From positions 1-20,452 of IMG/VR virus record IMGVR_UViG_3300045141_000002: a DNA stretch of 20,452 bases, one strand, 5' to 3'. Origin of the DNA: a virus. The position numbers and the translations under genes were made by a program. This document shows positions 1 through 7,587 of the stretch, in pieces; the stretch's first letter is position 1, and every line of letters begins with the position of its first letter. The notes under the pieces are model-generated. The model did not search any database and was not told where the DNA came from. It saw only the letters and a list, made by a program, of their open reading frames with translations.

Positions 1-1
1 C

Positions 2-142
2 AACCTGCAAGCAATGACCAAGGCGTGCCACGACCGAAAGACGGCGACGCATGACGGCGGCTTCGGCAATAGGCCTGCTCGTGGTCTGGCTCGTGCTGGT
101 CGCGATCGCCCTCCGAGGGGCCCGGAGGTCGCCCCGCGATGA
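2..142 (+). CDS. HNH endonuclease, C-terminal end only (packaging-associated)
   Basis: This open frame enters from the left edge and gives the last 46 residues of a protein. Residues 2-21 read LQAMTKACHDRKTATHDGGF, which matches the end of the HNH nuclease found next to P27-type small terminases: an LQA-x-x-K-x-CH-x-x-KT stretch holding the final metal/zinc-site Cys and His, then a D-GGFG motif. In that family the HNH protein works with the terminase when genome ends are cut at cos. Here it lies directly before the small terminase gene, as expected. After GGFG the sequence is a basic, Pro/Arg-rich tail with no recognisable domain. The start and the catalytic His are outside the window, so intactness cannot be judged. 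Confidence 0.72.
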   Translation, partial: NLQAMTKACHDRKTATHDGGFGNRPARGLARAGRDRPPRGPEVAPR

Positions 143-251
143 CGTCGCGCCGCGACCGGGTAGGGGGTCTAAAACCTAGATCGGTTTCATTTGACGACCG
201 CGCCCCCGCCATTTTTTTGCGGCGTCAAGTTAGCAGGCCGGGGATTCTAAT
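143..251. other. Candidate cos / packaging recognition region
   Basis: These 109 bases separate the HNH gene from the small terminase gene and are the only clearly non-coding stretch of this size in the first 9 kb. They hold a G run (163-167), an inverted repeat AAACC/GGTTT (172-176 and 183-187), a C run (203-207), and a short hairpin CCGC/GCGG (206-209 and 219-222) whose loop is mostly seven T. In HNH-plus-P27-terminase phages the cos site usually lies in exactly this gap, with similar G-run and T-run marks. The position and composition are seen; the cos role is inferred and the cut positions cannot be read from sequence alone. Confidence 0.4.
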
Positions 252-659
252 TTGACCGGTCCGGCAGCGAAGCCCGACCATCTGAAGATCATCGACGGAA
301 CTTTTCGGCGGGACAGATCGCATCCGCCGGTTGTCCCGTTGCTACCCGGTGAGCCAGTCAAGCCGGTATGGCTGACAGGTCGCGCCGCGAAAATCTGGTC
401 AGAGAAGACGGCAATTTACCGCCGTCGCGGCCAGTCAGTGGCGGGATGCGAGGCGGCGCTGGCGCAATACTGTGCGCTCGAAGCGGCCATGATCGAAATC
501 TATCGCCAGAAGCAGCGGCCGACCGCCACCGACGTGAACACTTACCGCACGCTGGCGCGCGAATTCTACGACACACCAGCCTCCCAGATATCCAAAGCGA
601 CAGGGGCTCCGGTGCCGGCCGCGAACCCTTTCCTGGCCCGGGGGCAGACTGGTGACTGA
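252..659 (+). CDS. terS: Phage terminase small subunit, P27 family
   Basis: A 135-residue protein with the length and layout of P27-family small terminases: a Pro-rich N-terminal segment ending LPGEPVKPVWLTG, then a helical core (about 42-110) and a polar C-terminal tail. It should bind the packaging site and recruit the large subunit. The start is TTG at 252. An in-frame stop at 231 leaves no ATG or GTG ahead, and a GGGGAT stretch just upstream is a modest ribosome binding site. Its 3' end overlaps the large terminase start by 8 bases. The neighbours (HNH before, large terminase after) fit the standard cos-packaging cassette. Confidence 0.82.
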   Translation: MTGPAAKPDHLKIIDGTFRRDRSHPPVVPLLPGEPVKPVWLTGRAAKIWSEKTAIYRRRGQSVAGCEAALAQYCALEAAMIEIYRQKQRPTATDVNTYRTLAREFYDTPASQISKATGAPVPAANPFLARGQTGD

Positions 660-2337
660 CTTCTGTGCGATTGCCGAAGCATACGCGCGCGATGTCGTCG
701 TCGACGACGGGACGAAGTTCTGCAAGTGGACCCGGCTCGCCGGCGCCCGCCATCTGGCCGACCTGCGGCGCCTGGAGACTGACCCCGACTGGCCGTTCTG
801 GTTCAGCGAATGGGACGGCAACGACATCTGCGAATTCGCTGAGCTGCTCCCGCATGTCGAGGGCACCTGGCGCTCGACGGCTATCACACTGGAGCCGGCC
901 CAGGTCTTCTGGCTGGTCAGCCTGTTCGGTTGGCGGCGATGGGGGAGCGACGTGCGTCGCTTTTCGAACGTCTACATCGAGATGGCTCGCAAGAACGCGA
1001 AATCGACGCTGGCTGCAATCATCGCCCTCTACTGCCTGACCTCCGAAGGCGAGAACGGGCCGCAGGTCCTCATCGCCGCAACGACCGGCGAGCAGGCCGG
1101 CAAGGTGTTCAACCCTGCGAAACGCATGGTCGAGCGGACGACAGCCCTACGCGAGGCCTACTTTGTCCGTGCGTTCGCGCGTTCGATCAGTTGCGGATCC
1201 ACCCAGGGCTTCATCCAGCCGATCAATGCGAAGGCCTCGACCCAGGATGGGTGGAACCCTCACTGCGCGATCCTCGACGAGTTGCACGCCCACAAGGATC
1301 GCGGGCTCTACGACGTCGTTCGATCGGCGTTTGGGGCGCGGCAGAACCCGCTGATGCTGGCGATCACAACGGCAGGCTACAACCACGAGGGTATCTGCTA
1401 CGAGCAGAGGACGCTTCTGACGAAAACGCTCGAAGGCGTCGTCCAGGCCGACCATCTGTGGGGGATCATCTACACCCTCGATGAGGGAGACGATCCCTTC
1501 GATGCGCGCTGCTGGGCCAAGGCGAACCCGCTCCTCGGCGTATCGATCCAACTCACCGAGTTGCAGGGTTACGCGATCGAAGCGCGGAACTCGAACGAAT
1601 CCGCCTACGAGTTCAAAACCAAGCGGTGCTGCTTGTGGCTGACAGCGCGCGGTGGTCACGTCCGGATTGAGCAGTGGCGCAAGTGCAGCGGGCCGGTAGA
1701 CCTGGATGCGCTCAAGGGGGTGCCAGCCTATGGCGGCCTCGACCTCGCAGCGACGACTGATATGTGTGCCTTCCGTCTGGTCTGGCGGACGGGCGGCAGA
1801 ACAAAGACCTGGGGCCGGTTCTATCTTCCGGAGGGCGCCATCGCAGCACGGTCTGAGAAAGCCTCGGTGCCGTATGGAACCTGGCGCGACAAAGGTCTCT
1901 TGCGGGTGACGGAGGGCAACGTCGTCGACTATGCGGTGATCCAGGCCGACATCGAGGAGGCGCTAGACCGTTTCGACATCCGCGGCATCGGCTTCGATCC
2001 CTGGAACGCCAGTGACCTGGTCAATAGGCTAACTGAGAAGGGCGCACCGATGGTGGAGTTTCGCCAGGGCGTCCGATCATTCAATGCACCGATGAAGGAG
2101 CTTGACCGGCTCTACATGGCTTGCGAGCTGGATCATGCTGGCGACGCGGTGCTGGCCTGGAATGCCTCGAACGTTGTCGCGAAGGCCGACGATAATGGCA
2201 ACGTCAAGCCGGATCGCCGGAACAGCCAGGAGAAAATCGACGGCTACGTTGCACTGTTGATGGCACTCGGGCTGGCAATTTCCACTGAGGACGGCGCCTC
2301 GGTCTATGAAGGCCGGGGACTCCTGGTGTTGGGATAG
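652..2337 (+). CDS. terL: Phage terminase large subunit (packaging ATPase and nuclease)
   Basis: A 561-residue packaging motor of the HK97/P27 group. The N-terminal ATPase shows a Walker A-like RKNAKST (113-119), a Walker B ending in the acidic pair of CAILDELH (205-212, D209/E210) and a coupling motif ITT (238-240). The C-terminal RNase H-like nuclease shows GGLDLA (D364), IGFDPW (D449) and KIDGYVAL (D530), a plausible metal-binding triad. All key residues are present, so it looks functional. It starts at GTG 652 inside the end of the small terminase gene, which suggests translational coupling. The length is normal for the family. It pumps DNA into the prohead at the portal and cuts at genome ends. 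Confidence 0.95.
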   Translation: MTDFCAIAEAYARDVVVDDGTKFCKWTRLAGARHLADLRRLETDPDWPFWFSEWDGNDICEFAELLPHVEGTWRSTAITLEPAQVFWLVSLFGWRRWGSDVRRFSNVYIEMARKNAKSTLAAIIALYCLTSEGENGPQVLIAATTGEQAGKVFNPAKRMVERTTALREAYFVRAFARSISCGSTQGFIQPINAKASTQDGWNPHCAILDELHAHKDRGLYDVVRSAFGARQNPLMLAITTAGYNHEGICYEQRTLLTKTLEGVVQADHLWGIIYTLDEGDDPFDARCWAKANPLLGVSIQLTELQGYAIEARNSNESAYEFKTKRCCLWLTARGGHVRIEQWRKCSGPVDLDALKGVPAYGGLDLAATTDMCAFRLVWRTGGRTKTWGRFYLPEGAIAARSEKASVPYGTWRDKGLLRVTEGNVVDYAVIQADIEEALDRFDIRGIGFDPWNASDLVNRLTEKGAPMVEFRQGVRSFNAPMKELDRLYMACELDHAGDAVLAWNASNVVAKADDNGNVKPDRRNSQEKIDGYVALLMALGLAISTEDGASVYEGRGLLVLG

Positions 2338-2390
2338 CCCATGACCGGCATCGTTAACTATTGCCGGCGGAAGTGGGCGGTCGCTCTCGA

Positions 2391-3752
2391 ATGACCTTCC
2401 GTGAGCGGTTGGGCGCCTGGCTGCTTGGTGGCTCGCCGGCGGCGGGGTCTGCCGCGCCAGAGACCAAAGACAGTGCCGCCGTGACATCAACGCTCGGCGG
2501 CCTCGGCTGGCCGCAACCGATGCTGTACGCCGCGCTCGGCGGCTACGCGAGCAATACCGGCGTTCCCGTTACCCCGTTCACCGCGCTGCAGGCGGCGGCG
2601 GTCTATGCCTGTGTCCGCTCGGTGTCGCAAGACATGGCGGTGCTGAAGCCGTTTGTCCGCCGCGTGCTGCCGAGCGGCGGCTATCGCCGCGAGCTTCAGC
2701 ATCCGCTCAATAAGCTGTTTCGCCGGCCGAACCGCTGGCAAACGCGATTTGAGTTCATTTCCTACGTGATCTCGTCGCTCTGCCTGCGCGGCAATTCGTT
2801 TGTCGTCGTCGAGCGCGACCGCGACGCCAATCCGATCGAGCTTGTGCCGATCGCACCGGATCGTGCGACGATCATGCTGACCGATGATGGCGAGCTTTGG
2901 TATCGCATCAACTCGCGCCGTATCGGCCAGGGGATCTTGATCCCGCCCGACGACATGATCCATCTCAAGAATATCTCGATGGATGGATACGTCGGCGTCT
3001 CGCCGATCGCCATCGCGCAGGATGTCATCGGCCTTGCGCTCGCAACGCAGCAACACGGCGGGATCCTGTTCCGCCAGGGCGGGCAGATCGGCGGCGTGAT
3101 AAGCCATCCCGGCAAGCTGTCGAAAGAGGCGTCCGACCGCATCGCGAATTCGTGGCGCGAGACGCATGCCGGCGTCCAGAACGCGCACAAGGCTGCGATC
3201 CTCGAGGAAGGGATGAAATTCGACAAGATCGCGATAACCAATGAGGAAGCGCAATTTCTCGAGACGCGGCGCTTTCAGGTGACCGATATTTGTCGGCTCT
3301 ATGGCGTGCCGCCGCATCGCCTCGGGGAATTGGACAAGGCGACGCTGAACAATATCGAGCAGCAAAATCAGCAATACGTCGATAGCGCGCTGAAGCCGAT
3401 CGCCGAGTCGATCGAGGAACTGTTTAATCATCACCTGTTATTCGACGACGAGCGCGCGATCCTCGAATGCAAGTTTGATTTCGACGACATGACGCGCGGC
3501 GATCTGTTGACGCGGTATCAGGCGTACCAGATTGGCACGCTCAATGGCTGGCTGAACCGCAATGAGGTTCGCGCCAAAGAGAACATGAACCCGATCGATG
3601 ACGGCCACGGCGACGAGTACCGCGTCCCGCTGAATACTGCCGTCCCATCCGACAATCTCGCGCCGGCCGAGGCCGCGCCGTCCGAGGCGGCAAACGCGCC
3701 GTCCGCCGCCGCGCCGAAGCCCGAGCCAGGACCGACCGATGCAGATACTTAG
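2391..3752 (+). CDS. Phage portal protein, HK97 family
   Basis: A 453-residue portal, forming the ring at the capsid vertex through which DNA passes. Typical marks are TALQAAAVYACVRSVSQD (64-81), the GNSFVVVERD strand (134-143), GYVGVSPI followed by a long helix (about 201-235), and the C-terminal LYGVPPHRLGELDKAT segment with NNIEQQ (about 298-323). The last 35 residues are Ala/Pro/Glu-rich. I chose ATG 2391, because family members begin with an MTxxERLG-like stretch; a TTG at 2361 would add ten residues without better support. The ribosome binding site is weak, and a 17-codon open frame (2341-2394) ends in an ATGA overlap with this start. The 3' end overlaps the protease gene by 14 bases. 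Confidence 0.93.
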   Translation: MTFRERLGAWLLGGSPAAGSAAPETKDSAAVTSTLGGLGWPQPMLYAALGGYASNTGVPVTPFTALQAAAVYACVRSVSQDMAVLKPFVRRVLPSGGYRRELQHPLNKLFRRPNRWQTRFEFISYVISSLCLRGNSFVVVERDRDANPIELVPIAPDRATIMLTDDGELWYRINSRRIGQGILIPPDDMIHLKNISMDGYVGVSPIAIAQDVIGLALATQQHGGILFRQGGQIGGVISHPGKLSKEASDRIANSWRETHAGVQNAHKAAILEEGMKFDKIAITNEEAQFLETRRFQVTDICRLYGVPPHRLGELDKATLNNIEQQNQQYVDSALKPIAESIEELFNHHLLFDDERAILECKFDFDDMTRGDLLTRYQAYQIGTLNGWLNRNEVRAKENMNPIDDGHGDEYRVPLNTAVPSDNLAPAEAAPSEAANAPSAAAPKPEPGPTDADT

Positions 3753-4467
3753 CGCGACGGCCTTCAAGAGCTTTAACCGTGGCCGCAACGTGACCCGCGC
3801 GGCGATCGGCGTCCGCAAGCAGATCATCGCGCCGGCCGAGACGATGACCGGCGACATGCGCGCGCTGCGCTTCTGCATCTCGACCGGCTCGGTCGATCGC
3901 GAGCAGGACAGGATTGCGCTCGCCGGCTGGCAGCTGGCGAACTTCCGGCGCAACCCGGTCGTGCTGTGGGGACATGACGCCTCGCGCCTACCGATCGGCC
4001 GCGCGTTCGACCTGCAAATCGACGGCGGCGCGCTGAAAGCCTCGGTGGAGTTTATCCCGTCTGACACGCCGGAAGTCGGGCAATTCGCCGATGCGGTTTA
4101 CCGGCTCGCGCGTGGCGGCTTTATCGCCGCGACCTCGGTCGGCTTCCGGCCGCTCGCCTGGGAATATACGACCGACAAATCGCGCGGCGCCGACGACTGG
4201 TTTCCGGGGATCGACTTCGAGGAACAGGAACTCGTCGAGCTATCCGTCGTCACCGTCCCGGCGAACCCCGAGGCGCTGATCGAGGCACCGGGGCCTGGTG
4301 AGGGGACGGCGATCGCCGCCGACACGCCGCCGGCCACCGGCGAGGAAATCACCGCGTTTGATCCCGAGGGGACCCGGGCGCGGGCTGATGCCGTCAATCA
4401 AGAATTAACAAGAGCACGAGCGCGCCGCCGACGCGCGTTCCAACTGGCACTCGCCGGATCAGGCTGA
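3739..4467 (+). CDS. HK97-family prohead protease
   Basis: A 242-residue maturation protease that would cleave the N-terminal scaffold (delta) region of the capsid protein during head assembly. The catalytic His lies in VVLWGHD (H79) and the Ser in AATSVGF (S133). An acidic stretch EQELVELSVVTVPANPEA (162-179) supplies the likely third residue and the characteristic VPANPEA end of the core. It begins at ATG 3739 inside the portal gene, with AGGA seven bases upstream. The N-terminal 35 residues extend beyond the usual start of the fold, so ATG 3844 is an alternative, but its ribosome binding site is poorer. The tail after residue 185 is low-complexity and basic. It sits just before its substrate, the capsid gene. 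Confidence 0.92.
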   Translation: MQILSATAFKSFNRGRNVTRAAIGVRKQIIAPAETMTGDMRALRFCISTGSVDREQDRIALAGWQLANFRRNPVVLWGHDASRLPIGRAFDLQIDGGALKASVEFIPSDTPEVGQFADAVYRLARGGFIAATSVGFRPLAWEYTTDKSRGADDWFPGIDFEEQELVELSVVTVPANPEALIEAPGPGEGTAIAADTPPATGEEITAFDPEGTRARADAVNQELTRARARRRRAFQLALAGSG

Positions 4468-4501
4468 CGCCGATCCGCTCCAACACATAGAGGATCAAAC
4501 A

Positions 4502-6052
4502 ATGGCCACCCTTTCCGAAAAACACCGCGAACTGAAGCGTCGGCGCGCTGAAATCGTCGGCAAAATGGGCGTTCTCGTTAAGCAAGAGGGCGACGACGAC
4601 AAGCCGCTGACGGACGAGGAATCGACGACGTTCGACGAGCTCGCTGCCGCGCTCGCGGCGATTGATCAGCGCCTGCAGCGCGTCGCCGCCGCCATGCAAG
4701 CCGCCGCCGAAGGCGCGCAGGACGCGAACGGCGACGGCGAGGACGATACGGAGGAAGCCGCATTGCGCGGCATTCATAGCGCCGGCTTCCGCGTCCAGGG
4801 TGGCGCCGCCAGGGCGCCTGCGCGCGCGAAGCGCGATCCCGACGCGGGCCTGAAGGATAAGCGTGGCGTCAAGGCCGCGCGCTACGTGCTCGGCGTCCTG
4901 CATGCGCGGTTCAACCATGTGTCGATGGAAAAGGCCGCCGAGTGGGTCACGAACCGCTTCGGCGACGATCTGGTCGCGCGCGCGCTCAATAGCGGCGTGA
5001 CCGGCGAAGGCGGCGCGCTAATCCCGCAAGATTTCATGGCGGACCTGATCGAGTTGCTTCGCGCGAATACCGTCGTCCGTGGCGCGAACCCGATGGAAGT
5101 CGGAATGCCGATGGGCAATCTGACGATCCCGCGCCTGGCCGGCGGCGCGACGGCGGCTTACCAGAACGAGCTTGACGATATCGCGGTCTCGCAAGAGCGC
5201 TTCGACGACGTGAACTTTGTCGCGAAAAAGCTCACCGCGATGGTGCCGGTCTCGAATGACCTGATCCGCCGCTCGCCGATCGGCGTCGAGGAAATCGTCC
5301 GCGATGATCTGGTGCAGACGATCGCCCGTCGCGAGGATTTGGCCTTCTTGCGTGGCGACGGAACCGACAAGGGTCCGGTGGGCATGCGCTCTCTTTGCCT
5401 GCCAGCGAACAAAATCAGCGTCACGACCATGCCGGCGACGCCGACGCCAGGTGACGCGCTGACCGCGATCCTCGCCGGCGCGTCGTCGGCGATCCTGGCG
5501 CTGCAAAACGGCATGTCGCGGATGATCCGCCCGACGTGGTTCATGCATCCGACGATCGCGCGATTCATCTCGCTCGCGCGCGATCAGGTCGGCGGGTTCT
5601 ATTGGAAGGACGAGATCGAGCGCGGCGTGTGGGAAGGCTACCCGATCCGACTGACGACGCAGATCCCGACAAACCTTGTGGTCGGCGCCAATACCAAGGG
5701 GTCGGAAATTTATTTCTGCGATATGGCCGATTTTGTGATCGCGGACACCTATAACGTGGTCGTCGATGCGTCGGACGTGGCGGCATACAACGACGGCGTT
5801 TCGATGGTATCGGCGTTCCAACGGGATCAGTCGTTGTTTCGCGTGATCGCCGAGCATGACTGCAACATGCGGCACCTTCAGAGCCTTGCGGTCCTGCTTA
5901 CGGCGGATTGGGCCTTCGCCGGCATTCCTGGCGCGCCTGGGACGCCTTACTCGACGCAGCCGCTTAACCCCACATGGTCGCAGGCCGCTGCCATCAGGCC
6001 CGCTCTGGCGACCGGCGCGAACGCGCCGCCGACCCTTAAAGATCCGGCATAG
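4502..6052 (+). CDS. Major capsid protein, HK97 fold
   Basis: A 516-residue capsid protein. Residues 1-75 form a charged, coiled-coil-like delta domain that acts as built-in scaffold. Residues 73-120 are a low-complexity linker where the protease probably cuts. The fold proper begins near GGALIPQDFMADLIELLRAN (170-189) and runs to about 470, including an AYQNELDDIAVSQ segment and a C-terminal MVSAFQRDQSLFRVIAEHD strand. After about 470 there is a Pro/Ala/Thr-rich tail of roughly 45 residues, which most HK97-type capsid proteins lack. AGAGGA at 4489-4494 is a strong ribosome binding site seven bases ahead of the ATG, as expected for the most abundant virion protein. Confidence 0.94.
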   Translation: MATLSEKHRELKRRRAEIVGKMGVLVKQEGDDDKPLTDEESTTFDELAAALAAIDQRLQRVAAAMQAAAEGAQDANGDGEDDTEEAALRGIHSAGFRVQGGAARAPARAKRDPDAGLKDKRGVKAARYVLGVLHARFNHVSMEKAAEWVTNRFGDDLVARALNSGVTGEGGALIPQDFMADLIELLRANTVVRGANPMEVGMPMGNLTIPRLAGGATAAYQNELDDIAVSQERFDDVNFVAKKLTAMVPVSNDLIRRSPIGVEEIVRDDLVQTIARREDLAFLRGDGTDKGPVGMRSLCLPANKISVTTMPATPTPGDALTAILAGASSAILALQNGMSRMIRPTWFMHPTIARFISLARDQVGGFYWKDEIERGVWEGYPIRLTTQIPTNLVVGANTKGSEIYFCDMADFVIADTYNVVVDASDVAAYNDGVSMVSAFQRDQSLFRVIAEHDCNMRHLQSLAVLLTADWAFAGIPGAPGTPYSTQPLNPTWSQAAAIRPALATGANAPPTLKDPA

Positions 6053-6063
6053 GAGGCTCCGCC

Positions 6064-6732
6064 ATGACAGACACGAAACAGACGCCGCCGGCGCCGCCGC
6101 GCGGTGGCGTGATCGCGGCCGGGTTCGAGTTTCCGCCGCGCCTCTATCCGCCCGATCCGCAACATCTCGATATCGTGCAAACCTATGATCCGCGCGTCTC
6201 GGTGCAGATGGAACGCGCGTCGCGCGACCTGGCGGCTGGCAAGCCGGGCGCGGCTGCGCAAGAGGACTTGGAACGCGGCGCGCCGGCACCGCAGCCGGAA
6301 CACTCGGTCGAGGGCATCCCGCAACGGGACACCCCGGTGACGTTCAATACGCAATTCGCCAGTTACTATGCCGGCGAGACGGCCGCTTTCACGCCAGAGG
6401 AAGCGGCCCGGCTCGCCGAGCTAGGGGTCGTCGGCGAAGCGCCGACGACTCCGACCGACCCACCGGGAAATGTCGATGTCCCGCATGTGAGCCAGGCGGG
6501 CGACAAGCTGACTTGTACGATGGGTAACTGGACCGGCACGCCGACGACCTATGCCTACCAGTGGAAACTTGACGGCGGCGACGTTGGCACCGACTCCGCG
6601 ACGCATACCGTCACAGCTGGCGACGCGGGCAAATCGGCGACATGCGTCGTCTCGGCGAGCAACGCGATCGGCTCGACGACCGCGCCGCCGTCAAATGCGG
6701 TCGTCGTCACTGATCCCGGCGCGGCGCGATGA
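6064..6732 (+). CDS. Probable head-associated protein with C-terminal Ig-like domain
   Basis: A 222-residue protein directly after the capsid gene, a common place for capsid decoration proteins. Residues 1-90 are Pro-rich and polar. Residues 97-122 carry a YYAGETAAFTPEEAARLAEL motif seen in many small phage head-region proteins. Residues 140-216 form an Ig-like beta-sandwich: TCTMGNW (C151, W156), AYQWKLDG (W167) and SATCVVSASNAIGS (C194), with the Cys pair and Trp where an Ig core has them. Ig-like domains on phage virions often give weak surface binding; that role here is inferred. AGGAGG at 6051-6056 overlaps the capsid stop codon and gives a strong ribosome binding site. The next gene starts in an ATGA overlap. 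Confidence 0.72.
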   Translation: MTDTKQTPPAPPRGGVIAAGFEFPPRLYPPDPQHLDIVQTYDPRVSVQMERASRDLAAGKPGAAAQEDLERGAPAPQPEHSVEGIPQRDTPVTFNTQFASYYAGETAAFTPEEAARLAELGVVGEAPTTPTDPPGNVDVPHVSQAGDKLTCTMGNWTGTPTTYAYQWKLDGGDVGTDSATHTVTAGDAGKSATCVVSASNAIGSTTAPPSNAVVVTDPGAAR

Positions 6733-6953
6733 GCGACCTTGTGCCTGGCACGATGGTCCGTATGCGGACGGTACGGCGGTTCTCGCATTACATGGCCGGC
6801 GAGCTCATTGCCGTGCCGATGGATGCGGCACAGGAGCTCGCCGCAAAGCGGCTGGCGCAGCCGCTTGACCTCTTGGTGCCTACGCCGGCCGGCGGGGACG
6901 AAACCTCGCCGGCCGGGCCGCTGCGGTCGCCTGGCGGGATCGTCCGGAAATAG
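6729..6953 (+). CDS. Small conserved phage protein with Y-x-AGE motif
   Basis: A 74-residue protein of unknown function, translationally coupled to the gene before it by ATGA. Its core, FSHYMAGELIAVPMDAAQEL (18-37), closely echoes the motif at residues 97-122 of the preceding protein (aromatic-x-AGE, hydrophobic, then an acidic/Ala-rich helix), so the two may share a small domain. The C-terminal 25 residues are Gly/Pro-rich. Its place between capsid and connector genes suggests a head accessory role. There is no signal peptide or membrane segment. It is a real gene by position, overlap and codon pattern, but the role is unassigned. Confidence 0.65.
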   Translation: MSDLVPGTMVRMRTVRRFSHYMAGELIAVPMDAAQELAAKRLAQPLDLLVPTPAGGDETSPAGPLRSPGGIVRK

Positions 6954-6954
6954 C

Positions 6955-7587
6955 GTGCACACCGCGCTGCGCGTGATCACTGGGCCGAGCAGCGAGCCGG
7001 TGACGATCGATCTCGCGCGCCAGCATTGCCGCATCGATGCCGGCTATGACGACGCGCTTATCGCCATGTATGTGACCGGCGCGCGGATAGAGGCGGAAGC
7101 CTATCTTAACCGCGCGCTGTTCACGCAACGGCTGCAATACGCGATCACTTGGGCGCCGCCGCCGACCGCGACGCCTCTGGTCCCGCAAAGCCTGATCGTG
7201 TTTCCCCTGAACTGGCCGCCGCTGGTCAAGCGGCCGATCGAGCTTCCGCGCGCGCCGGCAGTCTCGGTCGAGCAAATCATGTGGGGACCGATCGACGACA
7301 TGCAGCTTGCGGACGCCGACGATTACGACCTGAACCTGAACGTCGAGCCGGGTTACATCGCGGTCAAGCCGCAACTGCTGCCGCGTATCCCGCAACAGTC
7401 GATGGTGATCGATTTCACCGCCGGGTACGACGCGGCCGATCCGGCGGCGGTGCCGATGCCGATCCGCATGGCGATCCTCGTCGGCACCGCGCATTACTAC
7501 GAGAACCGGGGCGACGTGCCGGCCGAAATGCCGGCGGCGTTCTATCGCCTGCTCGATCCCTTCCGACTCTGGACGTATGCCGGCTAA
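6955..7587 (+). CDS. Head-tail connector, phiE125 gp8 / HK97 gp6-like
   Basis: A 210-residue connector that would form the ring below the portal. It opens with LRVITGPSSEPVTIDLARQH and RIDAGYDDALIAMYVTGA, the classic N-terminal helices of this family. It ends with VIDFTAGYDAADPAAVPMPI and ILVGTAHYYENRGDVP, the equally typical C-terminal helix. The frame is open back to 6739, but that part overlaps the previous gene, so I placed the start at GTG 6955, one base after the preceding stop; GTG 6973 is an alternative. The gene overlaps the next by 11 bases. It matches the family in length and order (connector, closure, gp10-like, terminator). Confidence 0.85.
   Translation: MHTALRVITGPSSEPVTIDLARQHCRIDAGYDDALIAMYVTGARIEAEAYLNRALFTQRLQYAITWAPPPTATPLVPQSLIVFPLNWPPLVKRPIELPRAPAVSVEQIMWGPIDDMQLADADDYDLNLNVEPGYIAVKPQLLPRIPQQSMVIDFTAGYDAADPAAVPMPIRMAILVGTAHYYENRGDVPAEMPAAFYRLLDPFRLWTYAG

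Noticed and set aside
206-222. Rho-independent terminator before the small terminase gene
   Set aside because: The T run is in the loop of the hairpin, not after the stem, so it does not fit a terminator; better read as part of the cos region.
2487-3434. Minus-strand open frame of 315 residues opposite the portal gene
   Set aside because: Same reason: shadow of a certain gene, with no ribosome binding site or motif.
5018-6289. Minus-strand open frame of 423 residues opposite the capsid gene
   Set aside because: Arg-rich translation without recognisable pattern, opposite a certain capsid gene; a shadow frame.
6739-6954. N-terminal extension of the connector protein
   Set aside because: It overlaps the whole 74-residue gene in another frame, and the family begins at LRVITGP, just after GTG 6955.
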